From contig SLAO01000049.1 in NCBI GenBank assembly GCA_007126835.1, positions 1 to 25,527 on the forward strand: a stretch of 25,527 bases of DNA. The letters are read 5' to 3'. The notes under the pieces are model-generated. The model made no database searches and was not told the DNA's origin. It saw only the letters and a list, made by a program, of their open reading frames with translations. Each line of letters opens with the position of its first letter. The stretch's first letter is position 1. This DNA is from Nitriliruptorales bacterium (GTDB taxonomy: Bacteria > Actinomycetota > Nitriliruptoria > Euzebyales > Egibacteraceae). Made by a program: the position numbers and the translations under genes. This document shows, in pieces, positions 1 to 6,554 of this stretch.

Positions 1-274
1 CCGCCACCGCCCCGCAGGCCCTGAAGAGCATCCCACGCCGCCGCCCAAACCGGCGCAAAGCGGATACGGGTGGTACATCTGCACGAGCAGCCGTGCAGAT
101 GTACCAGTCGCGTCCGAAATCGCCCACTTCGGGTGCAGGGTCACCCAAACAACCGCCGGTCCACCGCCCCGCCACCGCCCCGCAGGCCCTGAAGAGCATC
201 CCACGCCGCCGCCCAAACCGGCGCAAAGCGGATACGGGTGGTACATCTGCACGAGCAGCCGTGCAGATGTACCA
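1..274. repeat. 168-bp-period direct duplication in a gene-free region
   Basis: Bases 1-106 are repeated without a mismatch at 169-274. The similarity continues for about 19 more bases (107-125 against 275-293) with three differences. The left copy runs off the window, so the true length and number of units are unknown. Each unit ends in the palindromic element listed separately. No plausible gene lies in 1-472: the open frames there start inside the palindrome or are rich in Arg and Pro as expected from GC-rich noncoding DNA. The duplication is directly visible; a recent tandem copying event around a palindrome is inference. Confidence 0.9.
71..106 (+). repeat. Palindromic element, copy A
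   Basis: Perfect 15-bp arms TGGTACATCTGCACG (71-85) and CGTGCAGATGTACCA (92-106) enclose a 6-base loop AGCAGC. The flanks are conserved with the other copies: GCAAAGCGGAT upstream and CGAAAT downstream. The element is unrelated to any neighbouring gene and its nature is unknown. A dispersed REP-like element, a protein-binding site or a terminator are the main options. Confidence 0.9.
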
Positions 275-278
275 CCCG
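235..278 (+). repeat. Palindromic element, copy B
   Basis: Second copy of the same palindrome, 168 bases after copy A. The arms are longer here, 19 bp (235-253 and 260-278), because the bases after the right arm are changed to CCCG, which pairs with the CGGG before the left arm. The loop is again AGCAGC. The longer pairing relative to copy A suggests selection or conversion toward symmetry, but one example is weak evidence. Confidence 0.9.
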
Positions 279-415
279 CGCCCGAAATCGCCCGTTTCCC
301 GTCGCGGCCCGCACGCCACTTTGCCCGAAATACCCACCACCGGGCGAGAGGACGGAGCCACCGCAAGGGGAAATGCCCGGATTCTGCAGCTGACCCTGAG
401 CGTCACGGTCCTCCT

Positions 416-438
416 GGCGCCGGCGAACCCGCGGCGCC
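416..438 (-). terminator. Possible hairpin terminator after the YbjN-domain gene
   Basis: GGCGCCG (416-422) and CGGCGCC (432-438) can form a 7-bp all-GC stem with a 9-base loop, about 35 bases past the stop of the YbjN-domain gene. There is no T tract, which is common for hairpin terminators in GC-rich actinobacteria. In such GC-rich DNA a stem of this size can arise by chance. Confidence 0.35.
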
Positions 439-472
439 GCCCACCAAAGCGACGCCGCGCCGGCGAACAAAC

Positions 473-937
473 TCACGTGATCGGGTTGCGCCCCAGCCCC
501 GCGGCGATGCGCCAGGCCTGCTCCCGCTCGATGTAGGAGGCGAACCCGGTGCGCAGCGCATGCTCGAAGGCCTCGTCGGCCGCCGCGAGCAGCTGGCCCA
601 TGACCCGGTCGAGCTCGTCGGGGGTGACGGCCGCCACCGGCAAGACCCCGACGAGGAGGACGTCGCCGTCGGGGTGCAGCGCGAACCGCAGGCAGTAGGT
701 GCGCAGGTTGCGCCGCAACAGGTAGGCGTAGAGCTCCTCGGCGTTCTCATCGGGAGCGCGCACGAAGAACGACTGCACCGACAGCGTGTGGGCGCCGACC
801 TCCAGGTGGGCCGGGATCGTGCGCTTGCGCTCGCCTGACAGCAGCACGTCCCAGCCCGTGGGGCTGGTCCGCTCGCTTGGCAGGTCCTCCTGGTCAGCCA
901 GCCATGACGCCACGACCTCGGTGGCGTCGACCGCCAT
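473..937 (-). CDS. YbjN-domain protein downstream of mshA
   Basis: A 154-residue cytoplasmic protein without signal peptide or membrane segment. The central part (about residues 45-105) reads as alternating strands and helices with the pattern seen in YbjN-family proteins, including a stretch ending in YLLRRN followed by LRFALHPDGDV. In mycobacteria a YbjN-domain gene (Rv0487) sits directly after mshA (Rv0486), and here too the gap after mshA is only 3 bases, so co-transcription and probably translational coupling are expected. The ATG is the only sensible start. The family has a type III secretion chaperone-like fold but its actinobacterial role is not known to me; a link to mycothiol metabolism is suggested only by gene order. 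Confidence 0.85.
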   Translation of the reverse strand: MAVDATEVVASWLADQEDLPSERTSPTGWDVLLSGERKRTIPAHLEVGAHTLSVQSFFVRAPDENAEELYAYLLRRNLRTYCLRFALHPDGDVLLVGVLPVAAVTPDELDRVMGQLLAAADEAFEHALRTGFASYIEREQAWRIAAGLGRNPIT

Positions 938-940
938 CGG

Positions 941-2284
941 TCACGCGCCCCGTGAGGTCTGGGCAAGCGCGGTGTCGGCGGCCGCCGTGGTGTAGACGTC
1001 GAGGGCGGCGTCGGCGGCCCGGTCCCACGAGAACTTGCGGGCGTGCTCGACGCCGGCAGCGCCAGCTGCCGCACCGTGGGCGGGGTCGGCGAGGAACGGC
1101 GCCAGCGCCGCCGCGTACTCGTCGGCCTCGTAGCTGCTGACCAGCGTCCCCGATGCGGGACCCACCGCGGCGCGCAGCCCCCCGACGTCAGCGGCGACCA
1201 CCGGCGTGCCGCAGGCCTGCGCCTCGAGGGCCACCAAACCGAACGACTCCGATCGGCTGGGCATCACCACCGCATCGGCGGCGCGGTACAGCGCCGCGAG
1301 CTCGGCCTGGGGGCGCGGAGCGAGCACCGCCACGCGGTCGGCGACGCCGAGCTCGGCTGCCAGCGCCTGCAGCCGCGGGGCGTCCACGGTCCCAAAGCCC
1401 GATCCCGACGGTCCGCCGACGATCACCAGGCGCGTGGGCAGCCCGTCGTCGGGCAGGTGACGATCCAGCGCAGCGAGCGTCCGCACGGCGACGTCGGGTC
1501 CCTTGAGCGGCTGGAGGCGCCCGGCGAACAGCACGATGCGCCCACCGCCGAGCGCTTGCCGGCCCCGGTGGCGGTCCCCGTCAGGTCCGAAGATGTCGAG
1601 GTCGACACCAAGCGGCGCGACGTGCACCTGGCTGGGTGAAGCGCCGTAGCTGCGCCGCAGCAGCGTGGCCTCCTCGGGGGTCGGCGCCAGGATCGCGTCG
1701 GCGTCGGCGACGATGCGCTCCTCGGCGGCCAGGCGGAGGGGGGACTCGGGCGTGTCGCCTGGAGCGAGCGCGTCGTTCTTGGCTCTGGCGAGGGTGTGGA
1801 AGGTCTGCACGAACGGGATGCCCCGGCGGGCGCGCAGCTTGCGGCCGACCCAGCCCGACATCCAGTAGTGCGCGTGGACGACGTCGAGGTCGTCGACGGT
1901 CGGGTGGGCCGCAAGCGCCAGGTAGAACGCGCACAGGTGGCTGGCCAGGTCGCTCTTGTCGACCGTGAGCGGGCCGGCGTGCAGGTGGTGCACCCGGACG
2001 CCGTCGGACGTCTCGACGGTGGGTGGAAGGTCGTCGGCCGTCGCGCGGGTGTAGACGTCGACCTCGACGCCCCTGGCGACCAGCTGGCGGGCCAGCGCCG
2101 CGACCGCGACGTTCATCCCACCCGAATCACCGGTGCCGGGCTGGGCGAGCGGGGTGGTGTGGACGCTGAGCAGCCCGACCTTGCGCGGCGTCTGCCGGTG
2201 ACGGGCGCGGGACGGCCGAGGAGGGTCCACGACCGCAGCACAGGAGCTGCCGCCCCTGCGTATTCCATTGCACGCGTCGGCCAC
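941..2284 (-). CDS. mshA: D-inositol-3-phosphate glycosyltransferase MshA
   Basis: First committed step of mycothiol synthesis: transfers N-acetylglucosamine from UDP-GlcNAc to 1L-myo-inositol 1-phosphate in the cytoplasm. It is a GT4-family two-Rossmann-domain (GT-B) enzyme. The N-terminal signature SVHTTPLAQPG followed by GDSGGMNVAV (residues 40-61) is diagnostic. The donor-site EX7E motif is E346 and E354 in SESFGLVALEAQ, followed by GTPVVA. The 447-residue length fits the family. The GTG start is supported by GAGG seven bases upstream; about 30 N-terminal residues before RKVGLLS are not conserved, so a later start is possible. A hairpin at 2361-2387 separates it from the HbhA-like gene, suggesting its own promoter; TAGGAT at 2311-2316 (minus) could be a -10 box. 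Confidence 0.96.
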   Translation of the reverse strand: MADACNGIRRGGSSCAAVVDPPRPSRARHRQTPRKVGLLSVHTTPLAQPGTGDSGGMNVAVAALARQLVARGVEVDVYTRATADDLPPTVETSDGVRVHHLHAGPLTVDKSDLASHLCAFYLALAAHPTVDDLDVVHAHYWMSGWVGRKLRARRGIPFVQTFHTLARAKNDALAPGDTPESPLRLAAEERIVADADAILAPTPEEATLLRRSYGASPSQVHVAPLGVDLDIFGPDGDRHRGRQALGGGRIVLFAGRLQPLKGPDVAVRTLAALDRHLPDDGLPTRLVIVGGPSGSGFGTVDAPRLQALAAELGVADRVAVLAPRPQAELAALYRAADAVVMPSRSESFGLVALEAQACGTPVVAADVGGLRAAVGPASGTLVSSYEADEYAAALAPFLADPAHGAAAGAAGVEHARKFSWDRAADAALDVYTTAAADTALAQTSRGA

Positions 2285-2360
2285 CGGTTCACCTCGCTAG
2301 GTCGGAGGTCATCCTAGCGTCGCGTGTGGTTCCCGCCGGGGATCCCTTTGCACATGGCAA

Positions 2361-2387
2361 CGCCCCCGCGGGAGGGGTGCGGGGGCG
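2361..2387 (-). terminator. Strong hairpin terminator after the HbhA-like gene
   Basis: CGCCCCCGC (2361-2369) and GCGGGGGCG (2379-2387) form a perfect 9-bp GC stem with a 9-base loop, starting about 20 bases past the stop of the HbhA-like gene. There is no T tract. Position and stability make a terminator likely and separate the XRE/HbhA-like unit from mshA. Confidence 0.7.
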
Positions 2388-2406
2388 ATGCCAGATCGGT
2401 CAGAGG

Positions 2407-3204
2407 CTACGAGAGCGCCCGGATCAACTCGGCCTTGTTCATGCCCGTGCGGCCGGGGACGCCTCGCTCCTTGGCCATCTTGCGGAGCTCGATGACCTTG
2501 AGGTCCTCAAGCGGAGTGGCCCTACCCATCTTGTCGGCAGCTTCGGCCACGGCTTCACGATTCGCGTCGGTGGCTTTTCCGACCGACGTCTGTGCGGCCT
2601 TGACCTGGCTGGCCGCGGCCTGGGAACGTTCCTCGGCGGTCTCGCGCAGACCCTCGACGGCGGACCGGGCCTGCTCGCCGGTAGCCCCTGCCGCGGTGCG
2701 CACGCTCGTCGCGGCCGCCTTGGCCTGGCTGGTCGCGACCTTGGTCTGCTCACCGGCCTTCTCGGTCGCCTGGCTGTGCTGGATCCCCTCGACCACCGCG
2801 CGGCCGCGTGCCACGAGCTGGTCGAACTCGGTCTCGACCGAGGAGCGCAAGGCCGCCCAGTCAACATCCTGCGTCCGGTTCTTAACGAGCTCGCGGGCCA
2901 CGCCCGGCGCCTCCTCGGCGAGGTGGCGAGCCCGCTCGGGCAGCTCCTCTGCCAAGTGGCGCGCCTTCTCCGGAAGCTCTTCGGCGAGGTGACGGAACTG
3001 CTCAGGGGCGTCGGTGCCGACCACCCCGAGGCGTTCGGCGAACGTGCGAGCCGACTTCAACAGCGTGTCGCCGGCTCCGACGGTGGCGTAGGCGCCGTCG
3101 CGCAGCACCGTCGTCAGATTCTGCTCGGTCTGGGCCGCGGCGGTGCGTGCCGCGGCGGTTGCATCGGTTGCGGCCTTTCGTGCGTGCTCGGCAGCGGTCG
3201 GCAT
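2407..3204 (-). CDS. HbhA-like coiled-coil protein with C-terminal Rho-N domain
   Basis: A 265-residue, Ala-, Glu- and Lys-rich helical protein without signal peptide. Residues 71-103 are three 11-residue repeats of the form RHLAEELPEKA, an apolipoprotein-like amphipathic helix. The segment FDQLVARGRAVVEGIQ (127-142) matches the YNELVERGEAALERLR region of mycobacterial HbhA as I remember it. The Lys/Ala-Pro heparin-binding tail of HbhA is absent; instead residues 231-265 form a Rho-N/SAP-like nucleic-acid-binding module (LEDLKVIELRKMAKERG, then NKAELIRAL). The upstream XRE gene parallels Rv0474-Rv0475 (hbhA). The ATG at 3204 is preferred over the GTG at 3213 because AGGAG lies 8 bases upstream of it. 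The function is not known; adhesion, membrane or lipid-body binding and nucleoid binding are all possible. Confidence 0.82.
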   Translation of the reverse strand: MPTAAEHARKAATDATAAARTAAAQTEQNLTTVLRDGAYATVGAGDTLLKSARTFAERLGVVGTDAPEQFRHLAEELPEKARHLAEELPERARHLAEEAPGVARELVKNRTQDVDWAALRSSVETEFDQLVARGRAVVEGIQHSQATEKAGEQTKVATSQAKAAATSVRTAAGATGEQARSAVEGLRETAEERSQAAASQVKAAQTSVGKATDANREAVAEAADKMGRATPLEDLKVIELRKMAKERGVPGRTGMNKAELIRALS

Positions 3205-3209
3205 GTGCC

Positions 3210-3626
3210 TCACTCCTGTTTCTGCTCGGTGGACCGGCCCGAGCCGGCCCGAAACGATTCGTAGATCTCGACGAGGGCGCGCTTCTGCGACTCGGTCAGG
3301 GCGGGTTCGGCTCGGATCCGCTCCGCGAGGTCGTCGCTGGGCTCGCTGAGCATCCCGGCCTTGTAGTAGAGGGTCTCCGCGCGGATCGCGAGCGCTCCCG
3401 CCACGCGTTGGAGCACGTCGGCCGACGGCTTGCGCAGTCCGCGCTCGATCTGCGACAGGTACGGGTCGCTGACGTCCGCGAGCCGTGCGAGGTTGCGGAG
3501 CGACAACTGCGCGTGCTTGCGTTGCTCGCGGATGAAGGAGCCCACCTCCTTGACGGTCCGGCTCGCCGCGTGGCCCGCGGCGGCCGCCGCGTCGGTGGCG
3601 GTGTCCGTGGCGTCCTTCGGATCCAC
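3210..3626 (-). CDS. XRE-family transcriptional regulator (Rv0474-like)
   Basis: A 138-residue DNA-binding protein. Residues about 31-85 form a Cro/C1-type helix-turn-helix: FIREQRKHAQLSLRNLA, then DVSDPYLSQIERGLRKPS with the typical recognition-helix pattern. The C-terminal part (86-130) holds a short helical region with YYKAGML and ALTESQKRALVEIYESF. The GTG start at 3626 is chosen because AGGAGG ends 5 bases before it; the frame stays open far upstream, but that stretch lacks coding character and crosses the promoter. Its stop is 5 bases before the HbhA-like ATG, so the two form an operon. The same gene pair occurs in mycobacteria (Rv0474-hbhA). Autoregulation through the AT-rich site just upstream is a reasonable inference. 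Confidence 0.9.
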   Translation of the reverse strand: MDPKDATDTATDAAAAAGHAASRTVKEVGSFIREQRKHAQLSLRNLARLADVSDPYLSQIERGLRKPSADVLQRVAGALAIRAETLYYKAGMLSEPSDDLAERIRAEPALTESQKRALVEIYESFRAGSGRSTEQKQE

Positions 3627-3663
3627 CCGCGCCTCCTCATCGGCCCCCTCCGGGCGCTTCCCA

Positions 3664-3691
3664 GAGTTAGCACTATCATATACTTTTGCAA
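3664..3691 (-). promoter_or_regulatory. Candidate promoter/operator of the XRE/HbhA-like operon
   Basis: A conspicuous AT-rich island in otherwise GC-rich DNA. On the minus strand TTGCAA (3686-3691) and TAACTC (3664-3669) are separated by 16 bases, giving a plausible -35/-10 pair. TATGAT (3675-3680) is an alternative -10 box. It lies about 40 bases before the GTG of the XRE gene. It is the natural candidate for the regulator's own operator, but no clear dyad is seen. Confidence 0.5.
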
Positions 3692-3754
3692 GCAGTCGTG
3701 CACGCGCGCGCCGGCGCCGAGGCGAACAGGCTGCCCGAAGCCGGCTACGCGTGC

Positions 3755-3791
3755 GATAATCGAAGGACGTCGCTGCACGGTCGGTGCAGCG
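3755..3791 (+). promoter_or_regulatory. Candidate promoter and hairpin upstream of the yccA-like gene
   Basis: GATAAT (3755-3760) is a good -10 candidate, but the -35 region is weak. Ten bases later CGCTGCAC (3771-3778) and GTGCAGCG (3784-3791) form a perfect 8-bp inverted repeat with a 5-base spacer. Located between promoter and ribosome-binding site, this could be an operator or a structure in the 5' leader. The upstream limits of the promoter cannot be judged by eye. Confidence 0.4.
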
Positions 3792-3818
3792 AGCGATCAC
3801 GACGCAGGAGGCGACGCG

Positions 3819-4613
3819 ATGCTCGAAAGCCGTAACCCGGCCCTCCGCCGCGCCGCGCGGTCGGGTGGGCAGTCGGCGGGCTCCATGGACCAAAGCCGGG
3901 TCGACGCCGAGTTCGGTGCGATCACCGGGCAGTCCAGCGACCGGATGACCATCGAGGGCACGGTCCACAAGACGCTGGGCCTGCTGCTGCTGACCGCGGC
4001 CACCACCGTGGGTGTGTGGATCTGGGCGGGTGGCGAACCGGTTGGCTTCCCGTTCGCAGGGTTTGCGTTCTTCCCGCTGATCGCCGTCGGGATCCTGACA
4101 GGCATGAAGCCCCACGTGGCACGGATCACCGGGCCGATCTACGCGGTGATCGCCGGCGGTTTCATCGGGGTGTTGACCCTGTCGCTGCAGATGATGGTCG
4201 ACGGTGGCTTGACGATGCTGCCCCGGCAAGCGGCGCTCGCCACGCTGGCGGTGTCCGGGTCGATGCTGTTTGCCTACCGCACCGGGCTGATCCGCGCGAC
4301 GCCGCGGCTGCGCAAGGTCGTGATCACCGCCACCATCGGCATCGCGGTCTTCTACTTCATCAACATCGTGATGTCGTGGTTCGGCTCGCCGATGAACCTG
4401 ATCTGGGGCGCCGGCATGCTGCCGATCCTGCTCAGCGTCGCGTTCATCGCGGTGGCGTCGTTGATGCTCGTGCTCGACTTCGACCTCATCGAGAAGATGT
4501 CGGGCAACGCCGAGAAGTCCATGGAGTGGTACGGCGCGTTCGCGCTGACCACCACGCTGATCTGGCTCTACATCGAGATGCTGCGCCTGCTGGCGCTGCT
4601 CCAGCGCGAATAG
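3819..4613 (+). CDS. Bax inhibitor-1/YccA family membrane protein
   Basis: A 264-residue integral membrane protein of the actinobacterial Bax inhibitor-1/YccA family. The N-terminus MLESRNPALRRA resembles the SNNPVFRR-type start of actinobacterial members. After RMTIEGTVHKT seven hydrophobic segments follow, from about residue 52 (GLLLLTAATTVGVWIW) to the last one near 240-258 (FALTTTLIWLYIEMLRLL). The family's conserved acidic motif is present as LDFDLIE between segments 6 and 7. The start is fixed by AGGAGG seven bases upstream of the ATG. Bacterial BI-1 homologues (e.g. B. subtilis YetJ) are pH-sensitive calcium leak channels; the role of this subgroup is unproven. It is divergent from the XRE gene. 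Confidence 0.9.
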   Translation: MLESRNPALRRAARSGGQSAGSMDQSRVDAEFGAITGQSSDRMTIEGTVHKTLGLLLLTAATTVGVWIWAGGEPVGFPFAGFAFFPLIAVGILTGMKPHVARITGPIYAVIAGGFIGVLTLSLQMMVDGGLTMLPRQAALATLAVSGSMLFAYRTGLIRATPRLRKVVITATIGIAVFYFINIVMSWFGSPMNLIWGAGMLPILLSVAFIAVASLMLVLDFDLIEKMSGNAEKSMEWYGAFALTTTLIWLYIEMLRLLALLQRE

Positions 4614-4707
4614 GACGCTGGGTCGGGCGCTGGTCCGGACGATTGCGTCGGCTCAGCGGCGGGTGGAGGCCCTGCCGGCCTGCGTCCGGCTCGGGGGCTC
4701 CGACACT

Positions 4708-4757
4708 GGCGACGTTGCGATTTCGACGTCGGGGGATGCATCAATCGCAACGTCGCC
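4708..4757 (+). repeat. Hairpin repeat of the ACGTTGCGAT family, copy 1
   Basis: Perfect 14-bp arms GGCGACGTTGCGAT (4708-4721) and ATCGCAACGTCGCC (4744-4757) surround a 22-base loop that starts TTCGACGTC and ends GATGCATCA. It lies about 95 bases past the yccA-like stop. A terminator role is possible, but the conservation of the loop with copy 2 argues that the whole 50-bp unit is a repeat element. Confidence 0.9.
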
Positions 4758-4803
4758 ACCCAAGCGAGTGCGGCCGTGTTCGCTCTGGACGCGCTGACAC
4801 CCT

Positions 4804-4849
4804 CGACGTTGCGATCTCGACGTCCCAGAGTGCATCAATCGCAACGTCG
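4804..4849 (+). repeat. Hairpin repeat of the ACGTTGCGAT family, copy 2
   Basis: Second copy, 94 to 96 bases after the first. Arms CGACGTTGCGAT (4804-4815) and ATCGCAACGTCG (4838-4849) are 12 bp and perfect. The loop is also 22 bases and shares TCGACGTC near its start and GCATCA at its end. The two copies lie in the same orientation. Confidence 0.9.
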
Positions 4850-4933
4850 CCGACCACCGTGGGGTACAGCCGGCGGGATCAGCCCGGCGGGGGCCACCCC
4901 AGCGGCACCACCCCGGCGGGGCCACCCGCGGGG

Positions 4934-5926
4934 TCAACGCAGCTGCGCCAGCTCGGCCACCGGCCCGGCGGGGCGCAGCTCACCGTGGGCCTCCCCGCCA
5001 CCGAGCACGAGGGGCCTGGCCACCACACGGGGCACCTCGATACCCAGCGCCGCCAGAACCGGCGCGATCGCGGGACCGGTTGCGCGCCCGGCCCCGTCGG
5101 CGATCTTGACCGCGACCCCGACCGGGCCGTCCGCCGTCAGCACGCCGCAGCCGAGGATCCCCTCCGCTCCGCGCTTGGCGACCAGGCCGGGCACAGCCCG
5201 CATCAAGGCGGTGTCGACAGCCGCGTTTCCCCCGACCAGCTCTGGCCGTGCCCGCATGGCATCGGCGATCGCGCCCAACCGACCCTGACCTCCCGCCAAG
5301 CGGGCGAACCCCCGTGCCAGGGCGTCGAGCGGAAGCCGCCACGCGGGCGCCCCGCAGCCGTCCACGCCGGGCCCGACCGGGGCAGCGCCGCACACCCGGC
5401 CCAACTCGTCGGCTACGGCGACCTGCAGCGGCGCATCCGGCGACAGGTAGGCCTCGATCGGACCGCCTGACAGCGCCTGCGCGGCGACGAAGCCGGCGTG
5501 CTTGCCGGAGCAGTTGTGGGCCAACCGGCTGGGCCGCGGGTCGTCGTCAAGGGCCGCGGGGTGAAACGGCCGGTCCGCAGGGCAACGCAGCGCCGCCTCG
5601 TCGACCCCGCCGAGCGCGAGCAGGCGCGCAGCCTCGACCTGCTGGTCCACCGAGCCCTCGTGGCTGGCGCACGCGATTGCGATCGAGGCCTCGTCGAGCT
5701 CCACCCCGCCGCGCTGCATCCACCCGCGGGTGACCACCGCCTGGAAGGGCTTGAGCGCAGAGCGCGGGTAGATCTCGACAGCGACCTGGCCGACCCAGCC
5801 CAGCCTTGCGCCGTTGGCGTCTGCCACCGCCACGTGACCGCGGTGGACCGACTCGACGGCCGAGTCGCGGACCACCTCAACGAGGGGCGGTGGAGCGGCG
5901 TCGGGCACCGTAGGGGCGTCGGTCAC
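4934..5926 (-). CDS. Asparaginase, zinc-type (Rhizobium etli ReAV-like family)
   Basis: A 330-residue cytoplasmic enzyme that would hydrolyse L-asparagine to aspartate and ammonia. It belongs to the asparaginase II family of R. etli, not the E. coli type. The catalytic features known from ReAV are all visible: the first Ser-Lys pair S56/K59 in PRSALKPFQ, the second pair S88 (ACASHEG) and K251 (GLVAKRGAEG), and the zinc-site residues C139 and K142 (HNCSGKHAG) and C191 (VDGCGAP). Length fits the family. The GTG start lies 11 bases after the rsiG stop without a clear Shine-Dalgarno sequence, so it probably depends on translational coupling to rsiG. A later start before LVEVVRD cannot be excluded. 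Confidence 0.92.
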   Translation of the reverse strand: MTDAPTVPDAAPPPLVEVVRDSAVESVHRGHVAVADANGARLGWVGQVAVEIYPRSALKPFQAVVTRGWMQRGGVELDEASIAIACASHEGSVDQQVEAARLLALGGVDEAALRCPADRPFHPAALDDDPRPSRLAHNCSGKHAGFVAAQALSGGPIEAYLSPDAPLQVAVADELGRVCGAAPVGPGVDGCGAPAWRLPLDALARGFARLAGGQGRLGAIADAMRARPELVGGNAAVDTALMRAVPGLVAKRGAEGILGCGVLTADGPVGVAVKIADGAGRATGPAIAPVLAALGIEVPRVVARPLVLGGGEAHGELRPAGPVAELAQLR

Positions 5927-5937
5927 CAGAGGAGCGA

Positions 5938-6483
5938 TCAGCCCTGATCGCTCAGCACGTCACCGATGTCCGCCCGTCCGTCGCGATAGCGCGCGACGAG
6001 CTCGCCCTGCAACGCGTCGAGATGGTTGAGCACTGTGGAGCGCTGCTCGGAGATCTTGCGCTCCCCCTCGGTCAGTCGCGTGGCCAAGTCGCGTAGCTCG
6101 TCTTCGGACAGGTCAGGAAGGCGGGTCAGCGCGGCGTCGGCGATCAGCGCGTCCTCCTCGCGCCGACCCTGGTCGCCCTCCGGCGCGTACACACCCACCG
6201 CGCGCGCCTCGCGTCGGGCGCTGGGCTTATCGGCGAGGATCTTCGGGAGGTCGCGGAGGAACTCCTCGCTGGTCCGGGCCTGCCCGGCACGGCGGTCGAC
6301 CTCGGCGCGGACGATGTCGGTGCGGGCCTGCAGGAGCCGGCGGGTGTAGGACAGCCGTGACTCCTCGTCGCGGCACTCGTCGCGCAACGTCCGCACCTCT
6401 GGGTTGCTCAGCTCGGAGATGCGCGCAGGCAGGTCGGGGTCGACAACCCGGTCGATGCGGCGATTGCCTCGGCGTTCGGCCAT
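5938..6483 (-). CDS. rsiG: RsiG-family anti-sigma factor with c-di-GMP-binding motif
   Basis: A 181-residue helical protein. Streptomyces RsiG holds the sigma factor WhiG when bound to c-di-GMP through the signature E(X)3S(X)2R(X)3Q(X)3D on each strand of an antiparallel coiled coil. Here the first helix has it exactly: E41, S45, R48, Q52, D56. The second helix has E141, S145, R148, L152, D156, the same spacing but Leu for Gln, exactly 100 residues later. A charged linker (about 67-125) joins the helices. Older annotation calls such proteins AmfC or aerial mycelium formation protein. The ATG has GGAG five bases upstream. The asparaginase gene follows 11 bases after the stop. No whiG-like sigma gene is in the window, so the partner is inferred. 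Confidence 0.88.
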   Translation of the reverse strand: MAERRGNRRIDRVVDPDLPARISELSNPEVRTLRDECRDEESRLSYTRRLLQARTDIVRAEVDRRAGQARTSEEFLRDLPKILADKPSARREARAVGVYAPEGDQGRREEDALIADAALTRLPDLSEDELRDLATRLTEGERKISEQRSTVLNHLDALQGELVARYRDGRADIGDVLSDQG

Positions 6484-6554
6484 CTGGGCTCCAGGTCGGC
6501 GGTGCTTGCGGCGACCCGGAGTCTATGCCCCCGCCGAGTCGCGGCGCGACGGGT

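Larger units (their letters stand above)
4614..4933. other. Convergent gene-free gap with hairpin repeats
   Basis: Between the ends of the yccA-like gene and the asparaginase gene there is no convincing gene. The gap holds the two ACGTTGCGAT hairpin repeats and, at 4883-4927, a GC-rich stretch in which the unit CCCGGCGGGG-CCACCC occurs twice (4883-4899 and 4912-4927). Short self-complementary parts such as CCCCGGCGGGG could act as a terminator for the minus-strand asparaginase gene, whose stop is a few bases away. Confidence 0.7.

Noticed and set aside
93..536. 147-codon plus-strand open frame at the left end
   Set aside because: It begins inside the palindrome, crosses the duplication and runs into the antisense of the YbjN-domain gene; its translation is Arg/Pro-rich without coding character.
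2285..2340. SigR-type promoter for mshA (GGGAAC)
   Set aside because: A GGGAAC is present on the minus strand, but no GTT at the required 18-19-base spacing follows.
3661..3685. CIRCE heat-shock operator, suggested by TTAGCACT
   Set aside because: Only one half-site is present; the expected inverted half nine bases away is absent.
3147..3818. Upstream extension of the yccA-like frame to 488 codons
   Set aside because: The extension is antisense to the XRE gene, and the ATG at 3819 has an ideal AGGAGG and the expected family N-terminus.
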